The position numbers and the translations under genes are program-made. From Tepidimonas taiwanensis (lineage in GTDB: Bacteria > Pseudomonadota > Gammaproteobacteria > Burkholderiales > Burkholderiaceae_C), in the NCBI RefSeq assembly GCF_020162115.1, contig NZ_CP083911.1, positions 434,001 through 498,000 on the forward strand: DNA of 64,000 bases. The letters are read 5' to 3'. This document shows, in pieces, positions 54,480 to 64,000 of this stretch. The notes beneath the pieces are model-generated. The model saw only the letters and a list, made by a program, of their open reading frames with translations. It searched no databases and was not told the origin of the DNA. The first letter of the stretch is position 1. Each line of letters starts with the position of its first letter.

Positions 54480-56003
54480 TCACCGGCGTCGTCCGGAGCC
54501 GCCCACGAATCCGCCGAGCAGCCCGCGCACCAGCTGCCGCCCAAGTTGCGCCCCCACCTGGCGTACGGCGGTCTTGACGACGGTCTGCACGAGACCGTCG
54601 TGCTGGCCGCCGCGCGGCCCGGTGCGGCCGAACAAGACCTCGCCGACCATCGCGCCCAGCCCGCCGCCGCCCCCGGCTGCCGTTCCGCCCCCGGTCGCGG
54701 GGGCCGGGCCGGTCGCCGTGCCGCTGCCCGCGTGACTCGCGCGCAGGCGTTCGTAGGCGCTTTCGCGGTCCACCGCCTGCTCGTACACCCCCGCGACCAG
54801 CGAGCCGCGCAGCAGCGCCAGCCGCTCTTCGGGCGTGACCGGCCCGAGCCGGCTGCCCGGGGGCAACACCCACACGCGCTCGGTCTCGGTGGGTCGGCCT
54901 TTGGCGTCGAGCAGGCTCACCAACGCCTCGCCGACCGCCAGTTCGGTGATCGCCGCCTCCAGGTCCAGCCCGGGCTTGGGGCGCATCGTCTGCGCCGCGG
55001 CCTTGACGGCTTTCTGGTCACGCGGGGTGAACGCGCGCAGCGCGTGCTGCACGCGGTTGCCGAGTTGCCCGAGCACGCTGTCCGGGATGTCCAGCGGGTT
55101 TTGCGTGACGAAGTACACGCCGACCCCTTTGGAGCGAATCAGCCGCACGACGAGCTCGATGCGCTCCAGCAGTACCTTCGGTGCGTCGGCAAACAGCAGG
55201 TGTGCCTCGTCGAAAAAGAAGACCAGCTTGGGCTTGTCGACGTCGCCGACCTCGGGCAGCGCTTCGAACAGCTCCGACAGCAGCCACAGCAAAAACGTGC
55301 CGTACAGCCGCGGCGCGTTCATGAGCTTGTCCGCGGCCAGGATGTTGACCACGCCACGGCCATCGACGGTCTGCATCAGGTCGGCGATGTCGAGCATCGG
55401 CTCGCCGAAGAAGCGGTCGGCCCCTTGTTGCTCGAGGGCCAGCAGCCCGCGCTGGATGGCGCCGATGCTGGCGGCGCTGACGTTGCCGTACTGTGTCGTG
55501 TACTGGCGCGCGTTGTCGCCCACGTGCTGCAGCATCGCGCGCAGGTCCTTCAGGTCCAGCAACAGCAGGCCCTGGTCGTCGGCGATCTTGAACACGAGAT
55601 TCAGCACCCCCGATTGCGTCTCGTTGAGGTCCAGCATGCGCGCGAGCAGCAGCGGCCCCATGTCGGAGATCGTGGCGCGCACCGGGTGCCCCTGTTCGCC
55701 GAACACGTCCCACAGCGTCACGGGGCAGGCGGTCGGCTCCGGCGGCGTCAGGCCCCGCTGCGCGAGCACCTGCGCCAGCTTGCCTTCGATGCGGCCGGGC
55801 TGGGCGATGCCGGTCAGGTCGCCCTTGACATCGGCCATGAATACCGGTACCCCGTGGCGCGAAAAGCCCTCGGCCAGGGTTTGCAACGTGACGGTCTTGC
55901 CGGTGCCGGTGGCACCGGTGACGAGGCCGTGGCGGTTCGCCTTGTCCAGCAGCAGGTGGCATTCGACGGCGTCGCGGCGGGCGAGCAGGATGGAGGCGGA
56001 CAT
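54480..56003 (-). CDS. DUF853 (YjgR/HerA-like) ATPase
   Basis: A 507-residue P-loop ATPase of the DUF853 family, related to HerA/FtsK-type enzymes; role unknown. Walker A is GLVTGATGTGKTVTLQTLAE (about residues 26-45), followed by MADVKGDLTGIAQ. Walker B is LVFFFDEAHLLFADAP, with a sensor-like YFVTQNPLDIPD. The C-terminus is Gly/Arg-rich (GGGGGLGAMVG, ending GGSGRRR). It may act on DNA or on a protein complex. It is divergent from yebC, with 121 bases between. Confidence 0.9.
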   Translation of the reverse strand: MSASILLARRDAVECHLLLDKANRHGLVTGATGTGKTVTLQTLAEGFSRHGVPVFMADVKGDLTGIAQPGRIEGKLAQVLAQRGLTPPEPTACPVTLWDVFGEQGHPVRATISDMGPLLLARMLDLNETQSGVLNLVFKIADDQGLLLLDLKDLRAMLQHVGDNARQYTTQYGNVSAASIGAIQRGLLALEQQGADRFFGEPMLDIADLMQTVDGRGVVNILAADKLMNAPRLYGTFLLWLLSELFEALPEVGDVDKPKLVFFFDEAHLLFADAPKVLLERIELVVRLIRSKGVGVYFVTQNPLDIPDSVLGQLGNRVQHALRAFTPRDQKAVKAAAQTMRPKPGLDLEAAITELAVGEALVSLLDAKGRPTETERVWVLPPGSRLGPVTPEERLALLRGSLVAGVYEQAVDRESAYERLRASHAGSGTATGPAPATGGGTAAGGGGGLGAMVGEVLFGRTGPRGGQHDGLVQTVVKTAVRQVGAQLGRQLVRGLLGGFVGGSGRRR

Positions 56004-56124
56004 GGTGCGTTTGGTGTCGGTGGAGGGACGAATGGACGGTGCGGCACGGCGGGCCGCGTAGAATCATGGGTTACCCCGACGGGCAGCCCATCCCGATTAT
56101 CGCGACGGATTCGACGAGGTTTGC

Positions 56125-56850
56125 ATGGCAGGACATTCCAAGTGGGCCAATATCCAACACCGCAAGGCCCGGCAGGATGAAAAGCGCCAGCGTATCTGGA
56201 CGCGCGTGGTGCGCGAGATCATGATCGCCGCCCGGCAGGGCGGGGGCGATCCAGCGGCCAACCCGCGCCTGCGCCTGGCGATCGAGAAGGCCAAGGCGGC
56301 CAACATGCCCGCCGACACCATCAAGCGTAACATCGACAAGGCGACCGGCAACCTCGAGGGCGTCAGCTACGAGGAGGTACGCTACGAGGGTTATGGCATC
56401 GGCGGTGCCGCGGTCATCGTCGACTGCATGACCGACAACCGCGTGCGCACCGTGGCCGAGGTGCGGCATGCCTTTTCCAAGCACGGCGGCAACCTCGGCA
56501 CCGAAGGCTCGGTGGCGTTCCAGTTCCAGCACTGCGGCCAGATCGTCTTCGAGCCCGGCACGTCCGAGGACAAGGTGATGGAAGTGGCGCTGGAGGCCGG
56601 GGCCGACGACGTCGTCACGCAGGAGGACGGCTCGATCGAGGTGCTGACCGCGCCGGCGCAGTTCGAGGCGGTGCGCGACGCGCTGCAGGCCGCGGGCCTG
56701 ACGCCCGCGATGGCCGAGGTCACGTGGCGGCCGACCAACACGGTGACCCTCACCGGCGAGGATGCGCAGCGCATGCAAAAGCTCCTGGACGCCCTGGAAG
56801 ACCTGGACGACGTACAGGACGTTTTCCACAACGCGGAACTGGCGGAATGA
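56125..56850 (+). CDS. yebC: YebC/PmpR-family regulatory protein
   Basis: A 241-residue YebC-family protein. Relatives act as transcription factors or, in recent work, as factors that ease ribosome stalling on proline-rich stretches. The signature AGHSKWANIQHRKARQDEKR is at the N-terminus, with NMPADTIKRNIDKATG, YEGYGIGGAAVIVDCMTDN and KHGGNLGTEGSVAFQF. It heads the eight-gene plus-strand run to rng. The stop overlaps the purD start by four bases. Confidence 0.95.
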   Translation: MAGHSKWANIQHRKARQDEKRQRIWTRVVREIMIAARQGGGDPAANPRLRLAIEKAKAANMPADTIKRNIDKATGNLEGVSYEEVRYEGYGIGGAAVIVDCMTDNRVRTVAEVRHAFSKHGGNLGTEGSVAFQFQHCGQIVFEPGTSEDKVMEVALEAGADDVVTQEDGSIEVLTAPAQFEAVRDALQAAGLTPAMAEVTWRPTNTVTLTGEDAQRMQKLLDALEDLDDVQDVFHNAELAE

Positions 56851-58148
56851 ACGAACCGATACGGGTGCTGGTCGTCGGCGGCGGTGGCCGCGAGCACGCG
56901 CTGGCCTGGAAGCTCAAGCAATCCCCGCGTGCCGCGCGGGTGTACGTCGCCCCGGGCAACGGAGGCACGGCGCGTGACCCGGACCTCGAGAACGTCCCGA
57001 TCACCGACGTGGTGGCGCTGCGCGACTGGGCGCTGGCCCATGGCATCGGCCTGACCGTCGTCGGCCCCGAAGCCCCGCTGGCGGCGGGCATCGTCGACGT
57101 CTTCCGCGCCGCGGGGCTGCGCATCTTCGGACCCACACGCGCGGCCGCGCAGCTCGAGAGCTCCAAGGCCTTCGCCAAGGCCTTCATGCAGCGCCACGGC
57201 ATCCCGACCGCCGCGCACGAGACGTTCGCCGATCCTGCGGCGGCGCACGCGTACGTCGATCGCGTCGGCGCGCCCATCGTCGTCAAGGCCGACGGCCTCG
57301 CCGCGGGCAAGGGCGTGGTCGTCGCGATGACCGCGGCCGAAGCGCACGCCGCGATCGACGACATGCTGGTGGACAACCGGCTGGGCGTGCAGCACAACGC
57401 CGATGGTGCCCGGGTCGTGATCGAGTCGTACCTGGAGGGTGAGGAGGCCAGCTTCATCGTGCTCGTGGACGGCGAGAACGTGCTGCCGCTGGCCACGAGC
57501 CAAGACCACAAACGGCTGCTCGACGGCGACGCCGGCCCCAACACCGGTGGCATGGGCGCGTACTCGCCCGCGCCGGTGGTCACGCCCGCGGTGCACGCGC
57601 GCGTGATGCGCGAGATCATCGAGCCGACCGTGCGCGCGATGGCGGCCGAGGGCACGCCGTACACCGGGTTTCTGTACGCCGGGCTGATGATCGCGCCGGA
57701 CGGCACGCCGCGCACGCTGGAGTTCAACTGCCGCATGGGCGACCCGGAGACGCAGCCGATCCTGATGCGGCTGCGCTCGGACCTGGTCGAGGTGCTGTGG
57801 GCCGCGACCGAGGGACGACTCGACACCGTCACGCTCGACTGGGACCCGCGGGTTGCGCTGGGCGTCGTGCTGGCGGCGGCGGGGTACCCGCAGTCACCGC
57901 GCAAGGGCGACGCGATCACGGCGCTGCCCGCGGACACGGCGGACGCGGTCGTCTTCCACGCCGGCACGGCGCTGCAGGACGGCCGGCTGCTCACCAACGG
58001 CGGGCGCGTGCTGTGCGCCACGGCGCTCGGCACCGACGTGGCCGCCGCGCGCGAGCGGGCGTATGCGCTGGTGCAGGCGACCGCCTTCGACGGTATGCAG
58101 TACCGCCGCGACATCGGCCACCGGGCGCTGGCGCGGCACGGCGGCTGA
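56847..58148 (+). CDS. purD: Phosphoribosylamine-glycine ligase
   Basis: ATP-grasp enzyme that makes GAR in purine synthesis. The 433 residues include VLVVGGGGREHALAWKL, VVGPEAPLAAGIVDVF, VVKADGLAAGKGVVVA, GEEASFIVLVDG, TSQDHKRLLDGDAGPNTGGM and LEFNCRMGDPETQPIL. The ATGA overlap with yebC suggests coupled translation. hemF follows after 39 bases. Confidence 0.97.
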   Translation: MNEPIRVLVVGGGGREHALAWKLKQSPRAARVYVAPGNGGTARDPDLENVPITDVVALRDWALAHGIGLTVVGPEAPLAAGIVDVFRAAGLRIFGPTRAAAQLESSKAFAKAFMQRHGIPTAAHETFADPAAAHAYVDRVGAPIVVKADGLAAGKGVVVAMTAAEAHAAIDDMLVDNRLGVQHNADGARVVIESYLEGEEASFIVLVDGENVLPLATSQDHKRLLDGDAGPNTGGMGAYSPAPVVTPAVHARVMREIIEPTVRAMAAEGTPYTGFLYAGLMIAPDGTPRTLEFNCRMGDPETQPILMRLRSDLVEVLWAATEGRLDTVTLDWDPRVALGVVLAAAGYPQSPRKGDAITALPADTADAVVFHAGTALQDGRLLTNGGRVLCATALGTDVAAARERAYALVQATAFDGMQYRRDIGHRALARHGG

Positions 58149-58187
58149 CCCGTGGGGGTGCCGCCCCCACACCCGAGGAGCATAGCG

Positions 58188-59108
58188 ATGGCGACCGAGC
58201 CCGTGACGCGCATGCGTGAATACCTGCTGGGCCTGCAGCAGCGCATCACCAGCGCCATTTCCGAGATCGACGGCAAGTCGTTCCTGTCCGACGCTTGGGA
58301 AAAAGCCCCGGGCGAGCCGTTGCAGGGCAACGGCGTGACGCAGATCCTCGAGGGTGGCGAGGTGTTCGAGCGCGCCGGCTGCGGCTTCTCGCACGTCAGC
58401 GGCGCCAAGCTGCCGCCGTCGGCGACGCAGCACCGGCCGGAACTCACCGGGGCCCCGTTCGAGGCGCTGGGGGTATCGCTGGTGTTTCACCCGCGCAACC
58501 CGTACGTGCCGACGGTGCACATGAACGTGCGCATGATCAGCGCCCAGCCGCCGGGCGGCGGCGAGCCGGTGAGCTGGTTTGGCGGCGGTATGGACCTGAC
58601 GCCGTACTACGGCTTCGAGGAGGACGCGCGGCATTTCCACCGCACCTGCGCGCAGGCGCTCGCGCCGTTCGGCGAGGACAAGTACCCCCGCTTCAAGGCG
58701 TGGTGTGACGAGTATTTCTGCCTGCGCCACCGGGGTGAGCAGCGCGGCATCGGCGGTATTTTTTACGACGACTTCTCGGAGCTGGGCTTCGAGGGCGGCT
58801 TTGCGCTGACGCGCGCGGTGGGGGATGCGTTCTTGCACGCCTACCTGCCGATCGTGCAGCGGCGCGTCGGCACGCCCTATGGCGAGCGCGAGCGCCAGTT
58901 CCAGCTCTACCGCCGCGGGCGCTACGTCGAGTTCAACCTGGTGTGGGACCGGGGCACGCACTTCGGTCTGCAGTCGGGGGGGCGCACCGAGTCGATCCTG
59001 TTGTCGATGCCGCCGCTGGTGCGCTGGGCGTACGATGAGCGCCCGGCCCCCGGCACGCCCGAGCACCGCCTGCTGACCGAGTTCCTGGTGCCCCGGGACT
59101 GGCTGTGA
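58188..59108 (+). CDS. hemF: Coproporphyrinogen III oxidase, oxygen-dependent
   Basis: Oxidative decarboxylation of coproporphyrinogen III to protoporphyrinogen IX using oxygen. The 306 residues (E. coli 299) include GGGEPVSWFGGGMDLTPYYG, KAWCDEYFCLRHRGEQRGIG, GIFYDDFSELGFEGGF and the C-terminal FNLVWDRGTHFGLQSGGRTE. A GAGGAG ribosome binding site precedes ATG 58188. Its presence fits an aerobic lifestyle. The stop shares a base with the nadD ATG (TGATG). Confidence 0.97.
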   Translation: MATEPVTRMREYLLGLQQRITSAISEIDGKSFLSDAWEKAPGEPLQGNGVTQILEGGEVFERAGCGFSHVSGAKLPPSATQHRPELTGAPFEALGVSLVFHPRNPYVPTVHMNVRMISAQPPGGGEPVSWFGGGMDLTPYYGFEEDARHFHRTCAQALAPFGEDKYPRFKAWCDEYFCLRHRGEQRGIGGIFYDDFSELGFEGGFALTRAVGDAFLHAYLPIVQRRVGTPYGERERQFQLYRRGRYVEFNLVWDRGTHFGLQSGGRTESILLSMPPLVRWAYDERPAPGTPEHRLLTEFLVPRDWL

Positions 59109-59767
59109 TGCCGGACCGCTCCGGCCCGGTCGGGCGACGCGTCGGCGTCTTTGGCGGGGCGTTCGACCCGCCCCACGTGGCGCACCGGGCGCTCGCCGAG
59201 GTGGCGCTGCGCCAGCTCGCGCTCGACGAGCTGCGCATCGTCCCCACCGGGCAGGCGTGGCACAAGGCGCGCGCGCTCACCGACGCCGACCAACGGGTGG
59301 CGATGTGCCGGCTCGCCTTCGCGGACCTGCCGGGCGTGCGGGTGGACACGCGGGAGATCGAGCGTGCCGGGCCCAGCTACACGGTCGATACGCTTACCGC
59401 GCTGCGCGCCGAGCAGTCGGGGGCGGCGCAGTTCCTGGTCGTGGGGGCGGACCAGTGGCTCGCCTTTCGCACCTGGCACCGCTGGGCGGAGATCCTGCGC
59501 CTGGCGACCGTCGCGGTGGCCAATCGCCCGCTGGAGGACGGCGGCGGTGCGTTGCCGGACTTGGGCCGTGTTGGCCTGCCCCACGTGGTCCTGGCGGTGC
59601 CGCCACTGGCGGTCAGTGCCACCGCCGTGCGTGAGCGCTGGTGGGACCCCGTGGCCGGGCCGGCCGTACGGGCACTGGTGTCCCCCGCCGTCGCGCGGTA
59701 TATTTCCGAACACCGGCTCTACGCCTCCGCGGCGGGGCCGGCGACTCCACACCCCGAACATCCATGA
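59108..59767 (+). CDS. nadD: Nicotinate-nucleotide adenylyltransferase
   Basis: Makes deamido-NAD from nicotinate mononucleotide and ATP. The 219 residues have the nucleotidyltransferase motif VFGGAFDPPHVAHRALAEVA (usual form GGTFDPIHxGH) and the late VSATAVRERW. The ATG at 59108 is used; a GTG three bases earlier is possible. The stop overlaps rsfS by four bases. Confidence 0.94.
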   Translation: MPDRSGPVGRRVGVFGGAFDPPHVAHRALAEVALRQLALDELRIVPTGQAWHKARALTDADQRVAMCRLAFADLPGVRVDTREIERAGPSYTVDTLTALRAEQSGAAQFLVVGADQWLAFRTWHRWAEILRLATVAVANRPLEDGGGALPDLGRVGLPHVVLAVPPLAVSATAVRERWWDPVAGPAVRALVSPAVARYISEHRLYASAAGPATPHPEHP

Positions 59768-60381
59768 GCGAAACCGCTGCACAACGCCAACTGCAACGAC
59801 TCCAGCGCGCCATCGTCGATGGTCTGGAAGACGTCAAAGCCCAGGACATCCAGGTCTTCAACACCGCCGCGATGACGCCGCTGTTCGAGCGGGTGGTGAT
59901 CGCCAGCGGCACCTCCAACCGCCAGACCAAGGCGCTGGCCGCCAGCGTGCGCGACAAGGTGGTCGAGGCCGGCTTTGCCAAGCCGCGCACCGAAGGCGAG
60001 GACAACGGCGAGTGGATCATCATCGACTGCGGCACGGCCGTCGTGCACGTGATGCAGCCCGCCATCCGCCAGTACTACCGGCTGGAGGAGATCTGGGGCG
60101 GCAAGCCGGTGCGGCTGCGCAAGGCCCCGGCGCCGGCCGCGGCCCGGCCGTCCGACCCGGTGGGTCCGGGTGAGACCGCACCGCGTGGCACGACCAGGCG
60201 CGCCACGTCGACGCCGAGGGCCGCATCCCCGGTAGCCGACACCGCCCCATCGGCGAAAAAACCGGCGACAACACGGACGCGCCGCGCGTCCCCCAAAGCC
60301 TCCGCAACGGATGGGGCGGGGGCGACGTCGGCGCCCAAGCCACGAACACGGCGCCAGCGTAAGGCTCGCGGCGACGCATGA
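59764..60381 (+). CDS. rsfS: Ribosome silencing factor RsfS with a long basic tail
   Basis: Binds uL14 and keeps 50S subunits from joining 30S when nutrients are scarce. The core (residues about 1-118) shows GLEDVKAQDIQVFNT, FERVVIASGTSNRQTKALA, EGEDNGEWIIIDCGTAVVHV and QYYRLEEIWGG. About 85 further residues are Ala/Pro/Thr/Lys/Arg-rich with no fold visible, ending PKPRTRRQRKARGDA; E. coli RsfS (105 residues) has no such tail. It overlaps rlmH by four bases, the usual rsfS-rlmH pair. Confidence 0.95.
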   Translation: MSETAAQRQLQRLQRAIVDGLEDVKAQDIQVFNTAAMTPLFERVVIASGTSNRQTKALAASVRDKVVEAGFAKPRTEGEDNGEWIIIDCGTAVVHVMQPAIRQYYRLEEIWGGKPVRLRKAPAPAAARPSDPVGPGETAPRGTTRRATSTPRAASPVADTAPSAKKPATTRTRRASPKASATDGAGATSAPKPRTRRQRKARGDA

Positions 60382-60848
60382 AGTGGCACCTGCTGGCCGT
60401 CGGCCAGCGCCTGCCGGACTGGGCCGAAGCCGCGTACGAGGACTACGCCAAACGCTTTCCGCCCGAGGCGCGCGTACACCTGCGCACCGTCAAGGCCGAA
60501 CCCCGCTCCAGCGGCAAGCCCGTCGAGGCACTGATGGCCGCCGAGCGGCAGCGGCTGGAGGCGGCGCTGCCCAAAGGCGCGCGCCTCGTCGTGCTCGATG
60601 AGCGCGGCGACCGCTGCACCACCGCGGCGCTGGCGCAGCGGCTGCGCCAGTGGCAGCTCGACGGCATCGACGTCGCCTTCGTCATCGGCGGCCCCGACGG
60701 GCTCGACCCCGCGCTGCGCGACGCGGCGCACTGGCGGCTGCGCCTGTCGGACATGACGCTGCCGCACGCGCTGGCGCGCGTGCTGCTGATCGAGCAGCTC
60801 TACCGCGCCTGGTCCCTCAACACCGGTCATCCCTATCACCGCGAATGA
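60378..60848 (+). CDS. rlmH: 23S rRNA pseudouridine-1915 N3-methyltransferase
   Basis: SPOUT methyltransferase that methylates pseudouridine 1915 in helix 69. The 156 residues contain MKWHLLAVGQRLPDWAEAAY, FVIGGPDGLDP (SAM site) and LSDMTLPHALARVLLIEQLY, ending GHPYHRE as in the family. It is translationally coupled to rsfS and to maf (ATGA on both sides). Confidence 0.97.
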   Translation: MKWHLLAVGQRLPDWAEAAYEDYAKRFPPEARVHLRTVKAEPRSSGKPVEALMAAERQRLEAALPKGARLVVLDERGDRCTTAALAQRLRQWQLDGIDVAFVIGGPDGLDPALRDAAHWRLRLSDMTLPHALARVLLIEQLYRAWSLNTGHPYHRE

Positions 60849-61480
60849 GTCCGCTGCCCGAACTGCCCACCGACGATCGGCCGTGGGTGTACCTCGCGTC
60901 GCAAAGCCCGCGCCGCCGCCAGCTGCTCGAGCAATGGGGCGTGACCTGTGTGCCACTGCTGCCGGACCCCGACGAGGATGCCGAGGCGCTGGAAGTGCAC
61001 CAGCCCGGTGAGTCGCCCGCCGCCTATGTGCGGCGGGTGACACGGCTGAAAGTGCGCGCGGCCGAGGCGCGTCGTCGGCGCCGCGGCTGGCCCGATGGCG
61101 TGGTGCTGTGTGCCGACACCACGGTGGCCGATGGCGCGACGATCCTGGGCAAGCCCGCCGACGCCGCGGAGGCGACCCGGATGCTGCAGCGCCTCGCCGG
61201 CCGACGCCATCAGGTGCTCACCGCGGTCGCGGTGGCGCGTGCCGGGCGGACGTGGCTGGCGCTGAGCCGCACGCAGGTGACGTTCAAACCCTTGGGCGAC
61301 GACGAGATCGCCGCGTATGTGGCCAGCGGCGAGCCGTTCGGCAAGGCCGGCGCCTATGGCATCCAGGGGCACGCCGGGCTGTGGGTGCGGCGGCTGTGTG
61401 GCAGCTACACCGGTGTCGTCGGCTTGCCCGCTTACGAGACGGCCGAGCTGTTGCGGCGCGCTGGGTTGGCGTTGCGCTAA
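60845..61480 (+). CDS. maf: Maf-family nucleotide pyrophosphatase (YhdE type)
   Basis: Hydrolyses dTTP/UTP and modified pyrimidine nucleotides. The 211 residues have the signature YLASQSPRRRQLLEQWGV, CADTTVADGATILGKPADA and GKAGAYGIQGHAGLWVRRLC with GSYTGVVGLPAYET, the latter typical of the YhdE branch. The start overlaps rlmH by four bases. The rng start lies 13 bases after its stop. Confidence 0.94.
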   Translation: MSPLPELPTDDRPWVYLASQSPRRRQLLEQWGVTCVPLLPDPDEDAEALEVHQPGESPAAYVRRVTRLKVRAAEARRRRRGWPDGVVLCADTTVADGATILGKPADAAEATRMLQRLAGRRHQVLTAVAVARAGRTWLALSRTQVTFKPLGDDEIAAYVASGEPFGKAGAYGIQGHAGLWVRRLCGSYTGVVGLPAYETAELLRRAGLALR

Positions 61481-61493
61481 GCTGTGTGGTGCC

Positions 61494-62975
<1,482 letters not shown>

Positions 62976-63114
62976 CCGGGTGTGATCCGCCCACCCCGTG
63001 GCGTGGGCCGGGGTAACCACGCCAACACCTGCACGCCCAGGCGCGAGGGACTTGGGGCCGCGTGAGCCGGTCGGGAACCTCCGCGTCCAGATAGAAGGGG
63101 CGTTCCGAGTGGCG

Positions 63115-64000
63115 TCAGGCTGCCGCGGCGTTATCGGTACCGTCACCGTCACCGTCGCCGGGGCCCTCGCCGTCGTCCAGCCAGCCGCCGCGCCCGTGCG
63201 CGTGCAGCCGCGCGTACACGCCGCCGGCGGCCAGCAATTCGGCGTGCCGGCCCTGTTCGACGACGCGGCCCGCTTCCAGCACGACGATGCGATCGGCGTG
63301 CTCGATGGTCGAGAGCCGGTGCGCGATGACCAGCGTCGTGCGTCCGGCCATCAGGCGCGCCAGCGCCTCCTGCACCAGCCGTTCGGAGGCGTTGTCGAGC
63401 GCCGACGTCGCCTCGTCGAGAATCAACACCGGCGCGTCCTTGTAGACCGCGCGCGCGATCGCGAGCCGCTGGCGTTGCCCGCCCGAGAGCTGCGCCGCGT
63501 TGTGGCCGACCACCGTGTGCAGCCCCTCGGGCAGCGTCGGCCACCAGTCACCGAGGTTGGCCGCTTCCAGCGCCGCGCGCACGCGCGCCTCGTCGGGTTG
63601 CTCGTCGCCCAGCGCGACGTTGGCGAGCACCGTGTCGTTGAGCATCACCACGTCCTGGCTCACCATCGCCAGCTGGCGCCGCAGCGCGCGCAGGTCCCAG
63701 TCGCGCACGTCCACCCCGTCGAGCGCGACCGTGCCGGCGCTGGGCGTGACGAACCGCGGCAGCAGGCTCACGAGCGTTGTTTTGCCGGAGCCCGAGGTGC
63801 CGACGAAGGCAACCACCTCGCCCGGCTCCACCGTCAGCGTCACCCCGCGCAGCGCGGGCGCCGCCTGTGCGTCGTAGTGCACCCACACGTCGCGCCACGC
63901 GATGTGCCCGCGCGCGCGCCCGCCGTCGTGGGCGCCGCCCGCCTGCACCGGCGTGGTGTCGATCAGGTCCAGCCCGCGTTCCAGCGCCGCCAGCCCGCGC
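63115..64000 (-). CDS. msbA: MsbA-type ABC transporter (C-terminal part, runs off the window)
   Basis: The ATP-binding half of an exporter that flips lipid A-core; the membrane half lies beyond base 64000. The frame is open to the edge and reads GLDLIDTTPVQAGGAHDGG before the domain starts. Walker A is AFVGTSGSGKTTLVSLLPRF, Q-loop MVSQDVVMLN, signature AQLSGGQRQRLAIARAVY, Walker B VLILDEATSALDN, and switch His in VIAHRLSTIEHADRIVV. The final 25 residues are Asp/Gly-rich (EGPGDGDGDG). Assignment to MsbA rather than another exporter rests on similarity of the domain and is likely but not certain. Confidence 0.85.
   Translation of the reverse strand, partial: RGLAALERGLDLIDTTPVQAGGAHDGGRARGHIAWRDVWVHYDAQAAPALRGVTLTVEPGEVVAFVGTSGSGKTTLVSLLPRFVTPSAGTVALDGVDVRDWDLRALRRQLAMVSQDVVMLNDTVLANVALGDEQPDEARVRAALEAANLGDWWPTLPEGLHTVVGHNAAQLSGGQRQRLAIARAVYKDAPVLILDEATSALDNASERLVQEALARLMAGRTTLVIAHRLSTIEHADRIVVLEAGRVVEQGRHAELLAAGGVYARLHAHGRGGWLDDGEGPGDGDGDGTDNAAAA

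Overview
The window is a compact, very GC-rich stretch of chromosome from a Gram-negative betaproteobacterium. Gene content and order point to the Burkholderiales, probably the Comamonadaceae or relatives: GlnRS, RecBCD, an exbBD-lpxK-kdsB-adk cluster, yicC-gmk-rpoZ-spoT facing a kinase/phosphatase-rph-rdgB-hemW cluster, and yebC-purD-hemF-nadD-rsfS-rlmH-maf-rng. LpxH, LpxK, KdsB and MsbA show that it makes lipopolysaccharide. The genus is an inference. About 60 protein genes and one tRNA fill almost everything, and no gene-free stretch exceeds 300 bases. I see no phage, insertion sequence, CRISPR array or rRNA.

Layout. 1-3026: the 5' part of glnS (minus), a secreted His-rich small protein and uppP. 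3027-14487: a minus-strand run recC-recB-recD-anbu-alpha/beta hydrolase, with 4-base overlaps inside recCBD. 14550-19268: greB, then the minus-strand set yicC-gmk-rpoZ-(terminator)-spoT. 19356-27338: a plus-strand run of Ser/Thr kinase, PP2C phosphatase, rph, rdgB, hemW, a CBS protein and a large DUF349 gene that appears frameshifted. 27376-30451 (minus): TPR protein, cyclophilin, lpxH, mtfA. 30521-34658 (plus): cysS, an AlkA-type glycosylase, accA, tilS. 34579-37413: DUF2905 (minus), lysC, tRNA-Ser(GCT) and an asparaginase. 37379-41391 (minus): exbB-exbD-lpxK-Trm112-like-kdsB-adk. 41489-49617: xseA, sodB, DUF192 (minus), icd, an ODP-like diiron protein, clpS and clpA. 49640-56003: ogt (minus), sbcB, a PAS-GGDEF-EAL protein (minus) and a DUF853 ATPase (minus). 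56125-62975: the eight-gene run yebC-purD-hemF-nadD-rsfS-rlmH-maf-rng. 63115-64000: the C-terminal part of an MsbA-type ABC transporter (minus).

How it fits together. Most genes are housekeeping: DNA repair (RecBCD, ExoI, ExoVII, Ogt, AlkA), stringent response and nucleotide pools (RSH, RpoZ, Gmk, Adk, RdgB, Maf), tRNA and rRNA work (GlnRS, CysRS, TilS, Rph, RlmH, RNase G, RsfS), N-degron proteolysis (ClpS/ClpA) and envelope synthesis (UppP, LpxH, LpxK, KdsB, MsbA, ExbBD). I did not find a clear, wholly new multi-gene system. The points most worth a second look are a roughly 100-residue insertion inside GlnRS, an Anbu proteasome-like peptidase without its usual partners, the kinase/phosphatase pair with a non-RD kinase loop, an ODP-like protein with altered metal ligands, the DUF349 frameshift at a G run, and convergent gene ends that overlap.
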